Assembly (NCBI RefSeq): GCF_011761185.1
Contig: NZ_JAAOYM010000003.1
Coordinates: 124,001-188,000, forward strand
DNA: 64,000 nt
Source: Saccharomonospora amisosensis
GTDB taxonomy: Bacteria; Actinomycetota; Actinomycetes; Mycobacteriales; Pseudonocardiaceae
Direction: 5' to 3'
This document shows, one piece after another, positions 37,047 through 45,629 of the stretch (position 1 is its first letter; each line of letters begins with the position of its first letter). The notes below the pieces were generated by a model. It saw only the letters and a list, made by a program, of their open reading frames with translations. It searched no databases and had not been told where the DNA came from. Made by a program: the position numbers and the translations under genes.

Positions 37047-38675
37047 GTGGAGCTACGCCCGGAAATCGCGCAGTCATGGCGGCGGTCGGAGCTCAGCGGC
37101 CTCAAGCCGAGCGCTCCGACCGACCGGCTCGAGGTACGCGACATCGACCCCCGCAGCAGGTTGCTGCGTGCGGCCACCCCGGTGCTCGACGACATCGCCA
37201 GGCACCTCGGGGACACCAGCCTGTGCCTGGTGCTGGCCGACCGTGACTGCCGCATCGTGGCGAGGCGATTCGGCAGCCGCTCCGTGGAACGCGCACTGGA
37301 CGACGTCAGCGCGATACCAGGCTGCCGGTACACCGAGGACACCAGCGGCACCAACTCAATCGCGACACCGTTCGAGCTGCGCCGAGGCGTCGCCGTCCAC
37401 GGCAGCGAGCACTACCTCGAAGGTCTCAAGCGGTTCACCTGCTACGGCCACCCGATCGTGCACCCGGCGACGAAGCGGCTCGAAGGCGTCCTCGACATCA
37501 CCGGCCTCGCCGAGGACACCAACCCGCTGCTCGCGCCATTCCTCGTGCACGCGGTCGCCGACATCGAACAGCGCCTGTTGGAGGGGTCCAACCAGGCACA
37601 GCAGCACCTGCTCGCCGCGTTCCAGGCGGCACAGCACCGCTGCCGCGCGGTGCTCGCGCTCGGCGAGGACGTCGCGCTGGCCAACAGCGCCGCCGTCGAC
37701 CTCATCGATCCGGCCGATCACGTCCTGCTCAGGGACGTGAGCCGGACGAGGAGAGGGGTGCGGCGACTGCGGTTGACCTCCGGCACCGAAGTCGAGGTGC
37801 GGATGGAGGCGGTCTCCGTCAACGCGGGGATGCTGTTCGAGATCGCGCCGGTGCGACCCGCCTACTCGCGGACCACCCGCCGCCGTGAGCATCGCGGCGT
37901 GCTGCCCGCGGACGTCGAGGAACGGCTACGCAACGCGGCACACTCCCGCCGCCGAGTGCTGATCTGCGGCGAGCCGGGTTCCGGCCGCACCACCGCGCTG
38001 GCCACGCTGGCGGGGGCACACCCGCTGGTAGCGGTGTCGGGTGAGAACGTCCTCACCACAGGGCAGTCACGCTGGTACGCGGAGCTGGAGAAGCTGGCCC
38101 GCACCCACACCGGGCTGGTCGCGATCGAGGGCGCACACCTGCTCGGGCCCGTGCTGGCCGCCAAGGTCGCCCGCCTGCTCGACGAGTCGCGCGCCTGGCT
38201 GGCACTGACCACGGGCCCGCTGTCCGAGCTGAGCGGTGAGCAGGCCGCGCTCGCGGCGAGGGTGCATCGCAGGGTCGAACTGCCCGCGCTTCGGCACCGC
38301 CGGGCCGATATCCCGATGCTGGCCAGGACGGTGCTCGCTGCGCAGGTCCCACAAGACCCGCCTCGGCTAACCGCTGGCGCCCTCGAATTGCTGGCGGCCC
38401 AACCGTGGCCGGGAAACCTGCGGGAGTTGGCGACGGTGCTCGCCGAGACCGCCCGCCGCCGCACCCGCGGTGACATCACCGCACGTGACCTCGCCCCGAG
38501 CTGCCCCGTCAGCGCTGCCGCCCCAGCGCTCAGCGGCTGGGAACAGGCCGAGCACGACGCCATCACCGCCGCGCTGGCGGCCGCACGAGGCAACAAGGTG
38601 CACGCCGCCAAGCACCTCGGTATCAGCCGCTCGACGCTTTACAACCGGATGCGGGCGCTGCGGATCACCAGCTAG
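37047..38675 (+). CDS. AcoR-like enhancer-binding-protein homologue (GAF-AAA-Fis), no GAFTGA loop
   Basis: About 542 residues. An N-terminal sensory region (EIAQSWRRSELSGLKPS, DTSLCLVLADRDC, YTEDTSGTNSIATPF, GYHPIVHP-like GHPIVHPATKRLEGVLDITGLAEDTNP) matches the AcoR/GAF type. A reduced AAA domain has Walker A GEPGSGRT and a weak Walker B (LVAIEGAH). The sigma-54 contact motif GAFTGA is missing. The C-terminus is a Fis-type helix-turn-helix (GNKVHAAKHLGISRSTLYNRMRAL). Likely regulator of the alcohol dehydrogenase just downstream. The GTG at 37047 has GAGGAG 6 nt before it; ATGs at 37014/37017 are possible. Confidence 0.88.
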   Translation: MELRPEIAQSWRRSELSGLKPSAPTDRLEVRDIDPRSRLLRAATPVLDDIARHLGDTSLCLVLADRDCRIVARRFGSRSVERALDDVSAIPGCRYTEDTSGTNSIATPFELRRGVAVHGSEHYLEGLKRFTCYGHPIVHPATKRLEGVLDITGLAEDTNPLLAPFLVHAVADIEQRLLEGSNQAQQHLLAAFQAAQHRCRAVLALGEDVALANSAAVDLIDPADHVLLRDVSRTRRGVRRLRLTSGTEVEVRMEAVSVNAGMLFEIAPVRPAYSRTTRRREHRGVLPADVEERLRNAAHSRRRVLICGEPGSGRTTALATLAGAHPLVAVSGENVLTTGQSRWYAELEKLARTHTGLVAIEGAHLLGPVLAAKVARLLDESRAWLALTTGPLSELSGEQAALAARVHRRVELPALRHRRADIPMLARTVLAAQVPQDPPRLTAGALELLAAQPWPGNLRELATVLAETARRRTRGDITARDLAPSCPVSAAAPALSGWEQAEHDAITAALAAARGNKVHAAKHLGISRSTLYNRMRALRITS

Positions 38676-38684
38676 CCAAGCCGA

Positions 38685-38705
38685 GGTGTGCAGGATTTGC
38701 ACACC
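38685..38705 (+). promoter_or_regulatory. Candidate upstream activator site before the alcohol dehydrogenase
   Basis: GGTGTGCA and TGCACACC form a perfect inverted repeat around GGATT. It lies 10 bp after the AcoR-like stop and 70 bp before the alcohol dehydrogenase ATG, the right place for a bound activator. Confidence 0.6.
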
Positions 38706-38774
38706 CACGGCAAGCCGAGCGGGCGCAGACTTGTGAGCAAGGCAACGTAGCAATGACGCACGCGAGGAGGCCTC

Positions 38775-39887
38775 ATGAAGACCAAGGCTGCGGTCCTGTT
38801 CGACGCGGGCAAACCGTTCGAGATCATGGAGTTGGACCTGGACGGACCCAAGGCGGGCGAGGTGCTGATCAAGTACGCGGCCGCAGGTCTTTGCCACTCC
38901 GATCTGCACCTCATCGACGGTGACCTCGTACCGCGCTACCCGATAGTCGGCGGCCACGAAGGCGCCGGGATCATCGAGGAGGTCGGTGAGGGCGTCACCA
39001 AGGTGAAGCCGGGCGACCACGTGGTGTGCAGCTTCATTCCCAACTGCGGCCACTGCCGCTACTGCGCCACCGGCCGTTCGAGTCTGTGCGACATGGGCGC
39101 CACGATCCTCGATGGGCACATGCCCGACGGCACCTTCCGCTTCCACTCCGGCGACACCGACTTCGGCGGCATGTGCATGCTCGGCACCTTCTCCGAGCGC
39201 GCGACCATCTCGGAGCACTCGGTGGTCAAGGTGGACGACTGGCTGCCGCTGGAGACGGCTGTGCTGGTGGGCTGTGGTGTGCCGACCGGGTGGGCCAGCG
39301 CCAACTACGCCGGTGGTGTCCGCGCGGGTGACACGACCGTCATCTACGGCATCGGCGGCATCGGCATCAACGCCGTGCAGGGGGCCGCGCACGCGGGCGC
39401 CAAGAACGTCGTCGTGGTCGACCCGGTGGAGTTCAAGCGGGAGACCGCGCTGAAGTTCGGCGCGACCCATGCCTTCGCCACCGCGCAGGAGGCGGCCGAG
39501 AAGGTCGCCGAGCTCACCTGGGGCCAACTGGCGGACCAGGCCCTCGTCACGGTGGGAGTCGTGGACGAGCAGGTGATCACCGACGCCTTCAACGTGCTCG
39601 GCAAGGGCGGCACGATGGTAGTCACCGGACTCGCCCACCCGGAGAAACTCACCGTGCACGTTTCCGGCGGCGTGCTGACGCTGTTCGAGAAGACCATCAA
39701 GGGCACGCTGTTCGGGTCGGCTAACCCGCAGTACGACATCCTCAAGATCCTGCGGCTCTACGACGCCGGCCAGTTGAAGCTCGACGAGCTTGTCACCACC
39801 AAGTACAACCTCGAGCAGGTCAACGAGGGTTACCAGGACCTGCGCGACGGCAAGAACATCCGCGGCGTGATCACCTACGCCGACTGA
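38775..39887 (+). CDS. NDMA-dependent alcohol dehydrogenase (Zn/NAD MDR family)
   Basis: A 370-residue zinc-type medium-chain dehydrogenase. It carries the catalytic zinc ligands in AAGLCHSDLH and GGHEGAGIIEEVG, the structural zinc set PNCGHCRYCATGRSSLCD, the NAD site IYGIGGIGINAV, and VVVDPVEFKRETALKFGATHAF. This matches the NDMA-dependent/mycofactocin-linked branch of actinobacterial alcohol dehydrogenases, in which NADH stays bound and a separate carrier takes the electrons. No mycofactocin genes are seen in the window. RBS GAGGAGG; likely controlled by the AcoR-like protein. Confidence 0.93.
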   Translation: MKTKAAVLFDAGKPFEIMELDLDGPKAGEVLIKYAAAGLCHSDLHLIDGDLVPRYPIVGGHEGAGIIEEVGEGVTKVKPGDHVVCSFIPNCGHCRYCATGRSSLCDMGATILDGHMPDGTFRFHSGDTDFGGMCMLGTFSERATISEHSVVKVDDWLPLETAVLVGCGVPTGWASANYAGGVRAGDTTVIYGIGGIGINAVQGAAHAGAKNVVVVDPVEFKRETALKFGATHAFATAQEAAEKVAELTWGQLADQALVTVGVVDEQVITDAFNVLGKGGTMVVTGLAHPEKLTVHVSGGVLTLFEKTIKGTLFGSANPQYDILKILRLYDAGQLKLDELVTTKYNLEQVNEGYQDLRDGKNIRGVITYAD

Positions 39888-39930
39888 GGTGAGCCCGGGG
39901 TCGTGAGTGTGCGGCGGGACCGCGAACCGC

Positions 39931-40215
39931 TCACGACCCCTTCGGCACCCAGGAACCGAGGACCGGTTTGAACTCGCGGACCGTGCGCTCCGCGATCGCG
40001 CCCTCGATGTGGTAAGGGTCGGCGTCGATGAGCCGCTGCAACTCCTGCCTGTCGGCGGCCTCGTACAGCGTGAGTCCGCCGGTGTCGTCCTGCAACGGGC
40101 CCGCGACCAGCACCTTGCCCTGCTCGGCGAGCGAGGCGAGATACTCGCGGTGCCGAGGTCGCACCGGCCCGAACTTGTCCTGCACGTACCGGATCTCCAC
40201 CACGAACCAGGCCAC
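39931..40215 (-). CDS. YciI-like (YCII domain) protein
   Basis: 94 residues, a small ferredoxin-like alpha/beta protein: AWFVVEIRYVQDKFGPVRPRHREYLASLAEQGKVLVAGPLQDDTGGLTLYEAADRQELQRLIDADPYHIEGAIAERTVREFKPV. The His/Asp pair of YCII (RPRHREYL and DPYHI) is present. The GTG at 40215 follows GGGAGG. Biochemical role of the family is unsettled. Confidence 0.88.
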   Translation of the reverse strand: MAWFVVEIRYVQDKFGPVRPRHREYLASLAEQGKVLVAGPLQDDTGGLTLYEAADRQELQRLIDADPYHIEGAIAERTVREFKPVLGSWVPKGS

Positions 40216-40252
40216 TGGGTCCTCCCGACGTCGACGGCCGTACACCGTTCCC

Positions 40253-40277
40253 GGAACCGTATCGCCCGGTCCGGTGT
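40253..40277 (+). promoter_or_regulatory. Possible ECF-type promoter before the second sigma gene
   Basis: GGAAC (40253-40257) is followed after 17 bp by GTT (40275-40277), the pattern of stress-type ECF promoters in Actinobacteria. It lies about 110 bp upstream of the sigma-factor start and would fit autoregulation. Confidence 0.35.
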
Positions 40278-40385
40278 TGAACCGAACATGCTGGGTCACG
40301 CCGAGTGGAACCGATACGCTTGGCGCGCGTGAGTCCACGGGCGAGAGGGACTCGAAAGACGCCGTCGAGGGATGGGCAGGTTCCG

Positions 40386-40997
40386 ATGCATGGCAGTGCC
40401 GAGCCCATGCGCCACCGAAACACCACTCGAAGCGCGCAAAGCAGCGTCGAGCAGACGCTGAGCCACCTGCGCACGCTGGACGCGCCCGCGCCGAAGGCGC
40501 AGCCGTCCGGCCCGCTGACGCTGGAAGACCTGTACCGCCAGCACCGGATGCGGCTCGTGCGGCTGGCGATCCTGCTGGTGGACGAGCCTGCGACAGCGGA
40601 GGACGTGGTACAGGAGGCCTTCACCGGGCTGCACCGCAACTGGAGCAAGCTCCGGGACGCCGCCGCCGCGGTCGCCTATCTGCGGACAGCGGTGGTCAAC
40701 GGGTCACGCAGCGTGCTGCGCCGCCGCAAGACCGCCCGGGAATACGTCCCCCCGCACGCGGTCAACGCCCGTTCGGCGGAGAGTCTCGCCATGCTGTCCA
40801 CCGAGCATCAGGCCGTGGTCAACGCGCTGTCCAAGCTGCCGCCGAGGCAAAGGGAAGTGCTTGTACTACGCTACTACGGTGGGTTGTCGGAGGCGGAGAT
40901 CTCCGAGGCCGCGGGGATATCCAAGGGCACCGTGAAGTCCACGGCCAGCCGCGCGCTGGAGGCGTTGCAGAGAGCCATGCACGACGGCCGCGGCTGA
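40386..40997 (+). CDS. RNA polymerase ECF sigma factor, SigE-family
   Basis: A roughly 203-residue sigma factor with a 45-residue N-terminal extension. Region 2 is LYRQHRMRLVRLAILLVDEPATAEDVVQEAFTGLHRNWSKL; region 4 is LPPRQREVLVLRYYGGLSEAEISEAAGISKGTVKSTASRALEALQ. It is of the actinobacterial SigE-family with short linker. No anti-sigma gene is adjacent. The ATG at 40386 has a GGCAGG-type site; a later ATG is also possible. Confidence 0.9.
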   Translation: MHGSAEPMRHRNTTRSAQSSVEQTLSHLRTLDAPAPKAQPSGPLTLEDLYRQHRMRLVRLAILLVDEPATAEDVVQEAFTGLHRNWSKLRDAAAAVAYLRTAVVNGSRSVLRRRKTAREYVPPHAVNARSAESLAMLSTEHQAVVNALSKLPPRQREVLVLRYYGGLSEAEISEAAGISKGTVKSTASRALEALQRAMHDGRG

Positions 40998-41036
40998 GCG
41001 ACCGGGATCTCGGCACCTCTTCGACTGCCCACATTC

Positions 41037-41048
41037 TGGTCTGGACCA
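41037..41048 (+). promoter_or_regulatory. DasR-like responsive element upstream of nagA
   Basis: TGGTCTGGACCA differs at one base from the DasR core TGGTCTAGACCA and is itself a near-perfect palindrome. It ends 8 bp before the nagA start, where a repressor would block initiation. Confidence 0.72.
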
Positions 41049-41055
41049 ATAGGAT

Positions 41056-42219
41056 GTGGTCGTGAACGGTGCTGACGAGTTCGTGCTGACGAGCGGGCGC
41101 GTGGCCTGCCCGGACGGTGTGCGCGACGCCGCATGGGTGTCGGTGTCCGGAGCGCGGATCACCGGCATCGGCACCTCCGCCCCGCCCGAAGGCGACCACG
41201 TGGATCTCGGCGGCGCGCTCGTCGTTCCCGGCTTCATCGACATGCACTGTCACGGCGGCGGGGGCGGGTCCTTCTCCAGCGGCGACAACGAGGAGGTGGC
41301 CACGGCGATCGCCGCCCACCGCAGACACGGCACAACCACCATGTTGGCGAGCCTTGTCTCCGACCCCATCCCGGCGCTGGCCGACCAACTGGCCGTGCTC
41401 GCCGAGTTCGTCACCACCGGCGAGCTGGCGGGCGTCCACCTGGAAGGACCGTTCATCGCCAGCGCACGCTGCGGCGCGCACGACCCCGCGATGCTGCGCG
41501 AGCCCGACACCAGCGCCGTCGACGCGCTGCTGGAGGCAGGGCGAGGCCACATCAGGATGGTCACGTTGGCGCCCGAGCTGACCGGTGGGATCAAGGCCGT
41601 GCGGCAGCTCACCGAGTCGGGCGTGGTGGCCGCGATCGGACACACCGACGCGGTCGAGGAACAGATCCGGCCCGCGATCGACGCGGGCGCCACCGTGGCC
41701 ACCCACCTGTTCAACGGGATGCGGCCACTGCATCACCGCGACCCCGGGCCGATCGGCGCGCTGCTTGACGACGAACGGGTCACCGTCGAACTCATCTGCG
41801 ACCTGGTTCACGTCCATCCAACGGTGCTGCGGCTGGCCGCCCGCCACGTCGGTACGGCACGGACGGTGCTGGTGACCGACGCGATCTCGGCCACCGACGC
41901 CGCCGACGGCACCTACCGGCTGGGCAGGCTGGCCGTAGAGGTCAGCGACGGTGTCGCGACGCTGGCGGGCAACGGCACGCTCGCCGGTAGCACGCTCACC
42001 ATGGACCTCGCGTTCCGCAACTTCGTCCTCGGCGCCGGCATGAGCGTCGAGGAAGCCGTCAGAGCCACCTCCGGCCACGTGGCCGAGCTGCTCGGTATCG
42101 CCGACCGGACTGGCGCGCTGCGCCCGGGGCTGTACGCCGACCTCGTGGTCCTCGACGACGAGCTGCGGCCGCGTGGGGTGCTGCGGCGTGGCGAATGGGT
42201 GCTTCGGGAGGGCTTCTGA
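41056..42219 (+). CDS. nagA: N-acetylglucosamine-6-phosphate deacetylase
   Basis: Removes the acetyl group of GlcNAc-6-P to feed amino-sugar use and wall recycling. The 387-residue amidohydrolase shows the metal site FIDMHCHGGGGGSF, GVHLEGPFIASA, GHTDAVEEQI, THLFNGMRPLHHRDPG and the catalytic Asp region VTDAISATDA. GTG at 41056, with a second in-frame GTG at 41062. No nagB or sugar transporter is adjacent. A DasR-like site abuts the start. Confidence 0.93.
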   Translation: MVVNGADEFVLTSGRVACPDGVRDAAWVSVSGARITGIGTSAPPEGDHVDLGGALVVPGFIDMHCHGGGGGSFSSGDNEEVATAIAAHRRHGTTTMLASLVSDPIPALADQLAVLAEFVTTGELAGVHLEGPFIASARCGAHDPAMLREPDTSAVDALLEAGRGHIRMVTLAPELTGGIKAVRQLTESGVVAAIGHTDAVEEQIRPAIDAGATVATHLFNGMRPLHHRDPGPIGALLDDERVTVELICDLVHVHPTVLRLAARHVGTARTVLVTDAISATDAADGTYRLGRLAVEVSDGVATLAGNGTLAGSTLTMDLAFRNFVLGAGMSVEEAVRATSGHVAELLGIADRTGALRPGLYADLVVLDDELRPRGVLRRGEWVLREGF

Positions 42220-42257
42220 GTTATGCCCGCACCACGTGCTGGCTAGGCTTGACGGCG

Positions 42258-42584
42258 ATGAGTGACGACCCGGAGCGCCTCCTCGCCGAGGCACTGCGCG
42301 CGCAGGCCAGGAACGCGCCGCCGCAGGCTGCCGAGCCGAGACACAGCCCGCCGCCGGTGGTCGAGACCCCCGGCGGCTACGGCCTGCTGTCCGGCGCAGG
42401 CGAAGGTTCACTCGAACGAGAACGAGCAGCGCTCGACGAGGCCGTTCAGGCGGAGTCTGCACCGGCAGCCTCACCCGAACCGGGCCAGGCAAACCGGCCG
42501 CTGGATACCAGATGGGTACTGCTGCTCGCTGCCGCGCTCGGCCTCGCGGCCGGGACCGTGATCGGGCTTCTCACCCTGTTGTGA
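42258..42584 (+). CDS. Small tail-anchored membrane protein
   Basis: A 108-residue protein: acidic, Ala/Pro-rich N-terminal part (MSDDPERLLAEALRAQARN, GGYGLLSGAGEGSLERERAALDEAV) and one C-terminal membrane helix (WVLLLAAALGLAAGTVIGLLTLL). C-terminal anchoring puts the head in the cytosol. It lies 38 bp after nagA. Function unknown. Confidence 0.75.
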   Translation: MSDDPERLLAEALRAQARNAPPQAAEPRHSPPPVVETPGGYGLLSGAGEGSLERERAALDEAVQAESAPAASPEPGQANRPLDTRWVLLLAAALGLAAGTVIGLLTLL

Positions 42585-42630
42585 GCGGGCTCAAAGCGGC
42601 GCCGAGCGGACCTGTATTTTGTGCAGGGTG

Positions 42631-43308
42631 ATGCTTTCGCAGACACCAGCACAGATGTCGCTCATGCCGGAATGGCTCGATCCACAACATTTGCTTTCCG
42701 GACTCACCCCGACGGTCATCGCGCTGCTGTGCCTGATCCTGTTCGCCGAAAGCAGTGTATTCCCCGTGTTGCCCGGCGATTCGCTGCTGTTCACGGCGGG
42801 CCTGTTCATCGCGAACGGAAGCATCGAAGCCCCGCTGTGGCTGGTGTGCGTGCTCGCCACGAGCGCCGCCATCCTCGGCAACGCGATCGGTTACGGCATC
42901 GGCTGGAAGGTCGGCCCCAAGCTGTTCAACCGGCCCGACTCCCGCTTCTTCAAGCAGGAGTACGTCGACAAGACCCACGCCTTCCTCGAGCGGCACGGTT
43001 CCAAGGCGATCGTGCTCGCGCGCTTCGTGCCGTTCGTGCGCACGTTCATCACCTGGATCGCGGGCATCGGCAGGATGAGCCGCAAGAAGTACTTCACCTA
43101 CACGGTGATCGGCGGAATCCTGTGGGCAGCCGGGCTCATCGTGCTGGGCTCGCTGCTCGGCAACATCCCGTTCATCAGGGACAATGTGGACGCCATCTTC
43201 ATCCTCATCGTGCTGGTCTCGGTAGTGCCCATCGTGCTGGAGTACCTCAAGGGCCGCAGGGGCAAGAAGTCAGCGGCCGCTTCGGCGGGCACCGACCCGG
43301 AAGGATGA
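42631..43308 (+). CDS. DedA-family membrane protein
   Basis: A 225-residue polytopic protein with the DedA/SNARE-associated signature: ESSVFPVLPGDSLLFTAGLF, GNAIGYGIGWKVG and the basic FVPFVRTFITWIAGIGRMSRKKYF block. DedA proteins support membrane-lipid translocation and proton-motive-force homeostasis. The ATG at 42631 or the GTG one codon earlier is the start. A second DedA gene lies at 49793. Confidence 0.92.
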   Translation: MLSQTPAQMSLMPEWLDPQHLLSGLTPTVIALLCLILFAESSVFPVLPGDSLLFTAGLFIANGSIEAPLWLVCVLATSAAILGNAIGYGIGWKVGPKLFNRPDSRFFKQEYVDKTHAFLERHGSKAIVLARFVPFVRTFITWIAGIGRMSRKKYFTYTVIGGILWAAGLIVLGSLLGNIPFIRDNVDAIFILIVLVSVVPIVLEYLKGRRGKKSAAASAGTDPEG

Positions 43309-43314
43309 TCCGGC

Positions 43315-44706
43315 CTACGTCGGCGAGAACATCGAGCCGGGGTTGAACAGGTTCCCCGGGTCCAGCGCCTGCTTGATCCTGCGGTGCACGTCCAACCCGA
43401 CCGGGCCGATCTCGCGGGCGAGCCAGTCCTGCTTGAACCTGCCGATGCCGTGTTCACCGGTCACCGTGCCGCCGAGCGAGAGGCCGAGTTCGAGGATCGC
43501 GTCGAAGCCACGCCGCGCCCGCTCGGCCTCACCCGCCGCGGTGGCGTCGTAGACCACGGTGGGGTGCATGTTGCCGTCACCGGCGTGGCCGCAGACAGCG
43601 ATGGTCAGTCCCACCTCGGCGCTGATGCGCTCGCAGCCCTCGATCAGTTCAGCGATGCGCGTGCGCGGCACGCAGACGTCATCGGTCATGCAGGCGCCAC
43701 GCTGCTCAAGTGCGTAGTGGACCACCCTGCGCGCCTTCATCAGCAGGTTGCCCTCGGCCACGTCGTCGGTGGAGTGGACGAGCTCAGCGCCGGCATCGGC
43801 ACACACCTGCTCGATCGCGGCGAGTTCCCGCTTGGCGAGGGCGCCACCGGCGTCGGACTGGCACAGCAGCAACGCCCCGGAGTCGGAGCCGGTACCCAAC
43901 TCGGTGCCGAGATAGGCCTCCACCGCCTTTACCGTGGTGGCGTCCATGATTTCCAGCAGCGACGGTACGAGCCCCTCGCGCACGATCCCGCTCACGGCGG
44001 CGCCCGCGGCACCCGCCGAGGCGAACGCCGCCACCAGCGTGGCAGGCGCCTGCGGCAGCGGACGCAGCGCGACCGTGGCCTGCGTGATCACGCCGAGGGT
44101 TCCCTCGCTGCCGACGAACAGCTTGGTGAGGTCGTAGCCGGCGACGCCCTTGACTGTGCGTCGCCCGGTTCGCAACAGCGAGCCGTCGGCGAGCACCACC
44201 TCCAGCCCCAGCACGGAATCCGTGGTCACGCCGTACTTCACGCAGCACAGCCCGCCCGCGTTGGTCGCGAGGTTGCCACCGATCGTGCACCAGTCGTAGC
44301 TGGATGGGTCGGGCGGGTAGAACAGACCGTGTTTGGCCGCCGCTTCGCGTAGGTCGAGGTTCACCACACCGGGCTGCACCACGGCGAGGCGGTTGTCCGG
44401 GTCGATCTCGACGATGCGATCCAGTTTGGTGGTGACCAGCACGACGCAACCGTCCACCGCGTTGGCGCCACCGCAGATCCCGCTTCCCGCGCCCCGCGGG
44501 ACGACCGGCACCGCCGCCTCGGCACACGCCCGCACGGTCTCCCGCACGCCGTCCACGTCGGTGGGGAACACCACCGCCAGCGGGGTTCCAGAGGGTGCCA
44601 GCGGCATCTGGTCGCGCGAGTAACCCGCGGTCACGTCGGCGTCGGTGAGCACGGCTTCAGCACCGAGCACGGAACACAGCTCGGCCACCAGGCTGTCGTT
44701 GGTCAT
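43315..44706 (-). CDS. FAD-linked oxidase, glycolate oxidase GlcD-like
   Basis: The 463-residue protein has the vanillyl-alcohol-oxidase-type FAD domain (AVVFPTDVDGVRETVRACAEAAVPVVPRGAGSGICGGANAV, GGNLATNAGGLCCVKYGVTTDSVLGLEVVLADG, FVGSEGTLGVITQATV) and a substrate domain ending ISAEVGLTIAVCGHAGDGNMHPTV and TVTGEHGIGRFKQDWL. It resembles glycolate or D-lactate dehydrogenases. It lacks adjoining GlcE/GlcF genes. Substrate not certain. Confidence 0.92.
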   Translation of the reverse strand: MTNDSLVAELCSVLGAEAVLTDADVTAGYSRDQMPLAPSGTPLAVVFPTDVDGVRETVRACAEAAVPVVPRGAGSGICGGANAVDGCVVLVTTKLDRIVEIDPDNRLAVVQPGVVNLDLREAAAKHGLFYPPDPSSYDWCTIGGNLATNAGGLCCVKYGVTTDSVLGLEVVLADGSLLRTGRRTVKGVAGYDLTKLFVGSEGTLGVITQATVALRPLPQAPATLVAAFASAGAAGAAVSGIVREGLVPSLLEIMDATTVKAVEAYLGTELGTGSDSGALLLCQSDAGGALAKRELAAIEQVCADAGAELVHSTDDVAEGNLLMKARRVVHYALEQRGACMTDDVCVPRTRIAELIEGCERISAEVGLTIAVCGHAGDGNMHPTVVYDATAAGEAERARRGFDAILELGLSLGGTVTGEHGIGRFKQDWLAREIGPVGLDVHRRIKQALDPGNLFNPGSMFSPT

Positions 44707-44778
44707 CCGTCAACGCTAGGCCGCGCACCATGCGAAGCGACAGGGTCGGCACTCGGTCGGCCGCGTGCCCGCACGCGG

Positions 44779-45264
44779 TCAGCCTTCCTGCGACGGCTCG
44801 CCTGCCCGCCTGGCGCGGCGATTGGCGTGCTTGCGTGCCGCGAACTCGTACGACTGGGCCAGCAACGGTCGGACCACCGCGTCGAACATGCGCGCACTCG
44901 GCGAAACCACGCACACCCAGTACTGCGACGCGTAGTGGGGGTGCGGCAGCAGTTGATCACGGGTGGCGTAGTCGAACCCGGTCCGCAGTACGCCCCGCTC
45001 GCCACGCGCGGTGGGCGCGGCACCGAACCTGGCGAGGTACGCGGCCTTCGGCAGTCCGATGTTCAACCGGTAGCACCCCGTCTCTTCCAGTGCGGAGACC
45101 TCGTCGTAGTGATCGCCGGTCACGATCGTGGCGAACGGCAGCCATCCCTGCTCCGGCAGGTCGCCGTCCGGGTCGTAGGTGAAGAAGGTGTCACCGGAGC
45201 TTTCCACCGATGTGACCCCTTCGAAGTTCGTTTCGATGTAGCGCTTCAACTCGGCAGCGTCCAC
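44779..45264 (-). CDS. DUF6194-like protein
   Basis: A 161-residue protein with the look of DUF6194: MDAAELKRYIETNFEGVTSVESSGDTFFTYDPDG, FATIVTGDHYDEVSALEETGCYRLNIGLPKAAYLARFG and a HPHYASQYWVCVVSPS segment. No catalytic motif. GTG start. Family of unknown function common in actinobacteria. Confidence 0.75.
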   Translation of the reverse strand: MDAAELKRYIETNFEGVTSVESSGDTFFTYDPDGDLPEQGWLPFATIVTGDHYDEVSALEETGCYRLNIGLPKAAYLARFGAAPTARGERGVLRTGFDYATRDQLLPHPHYASQYWVCVVSPSARMFDAVVRPLLAQSYEFAARKHANRRARRAGEPSQEG

Positions 45265-45425
45265 GTCGGTAACCCGCCCTCTGACTCCGGACCGTCTGAC
45301 ATCTCCAGGCTCTCATTGAGATTCCCGGTGAGGCTTCTTGTGGATCTCCCTAGGTAATCGCGGGCTACCGTCTCGGAAATCCTCAAACGGTGGTCGAATT
45401 CCCGCAGCGCGGACACGAGTGCAGA

Positions 45426-45498
45426 ACTCGCGGGCAGGAGCGGGGGACTCGCGGGCAGGAGCGGGGGACTCGCGGGCAGGAGCGGGGGACTCGCGGGC
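45426..45498. repeat. 21-bp tandem direct repeat, 3.5 copies
   Basis: The unit ACTCGCGGGCAGGAGCGGGG plus G recurs at 45426, 45447 and 45468 with exact spacing and then partly at 45489. A 21-bp period keeps frame, but no gene is supported on either strand. Confidence 0.9.
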
Positions 45499-45566
45499 GT
45501 GTCCTCGCCCACATCGGGCGAGGGCGAGTTGCCGACGAGAGGAGGGTGAGAGCATTCTTGTATCAG

Positions 45567-45578
45567 GCAACTAGTTGC
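45567..45578. promoter_or_regulatory. MarR-type operator palindrome
   Basis: GCAACTAGTTGC is a perfect 12-bp palindrome 52 bp upstream of the MarR start, and the first such site ahead of the MarR-exporter operon. Confidence 0.65.
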
Positions 45579-45629
45579 ATGTGTCAAACAAGCCGGTCAA
45601 ACCCGGCATTACTCACGAAAGACCCTCCC

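Larger units (their letters stand above)
45265..45629. other. Intergenic region with 21-bp tandem repeats and a MarR operator
   Basis: No supported gene lies here. The span between the DUF6194 gene and the MarR gene holds a three-and-a-half-copy 21-bp direct repeat and, 50 bp before the MarR start, a palindrome listed separately. Confidence 0.7.
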
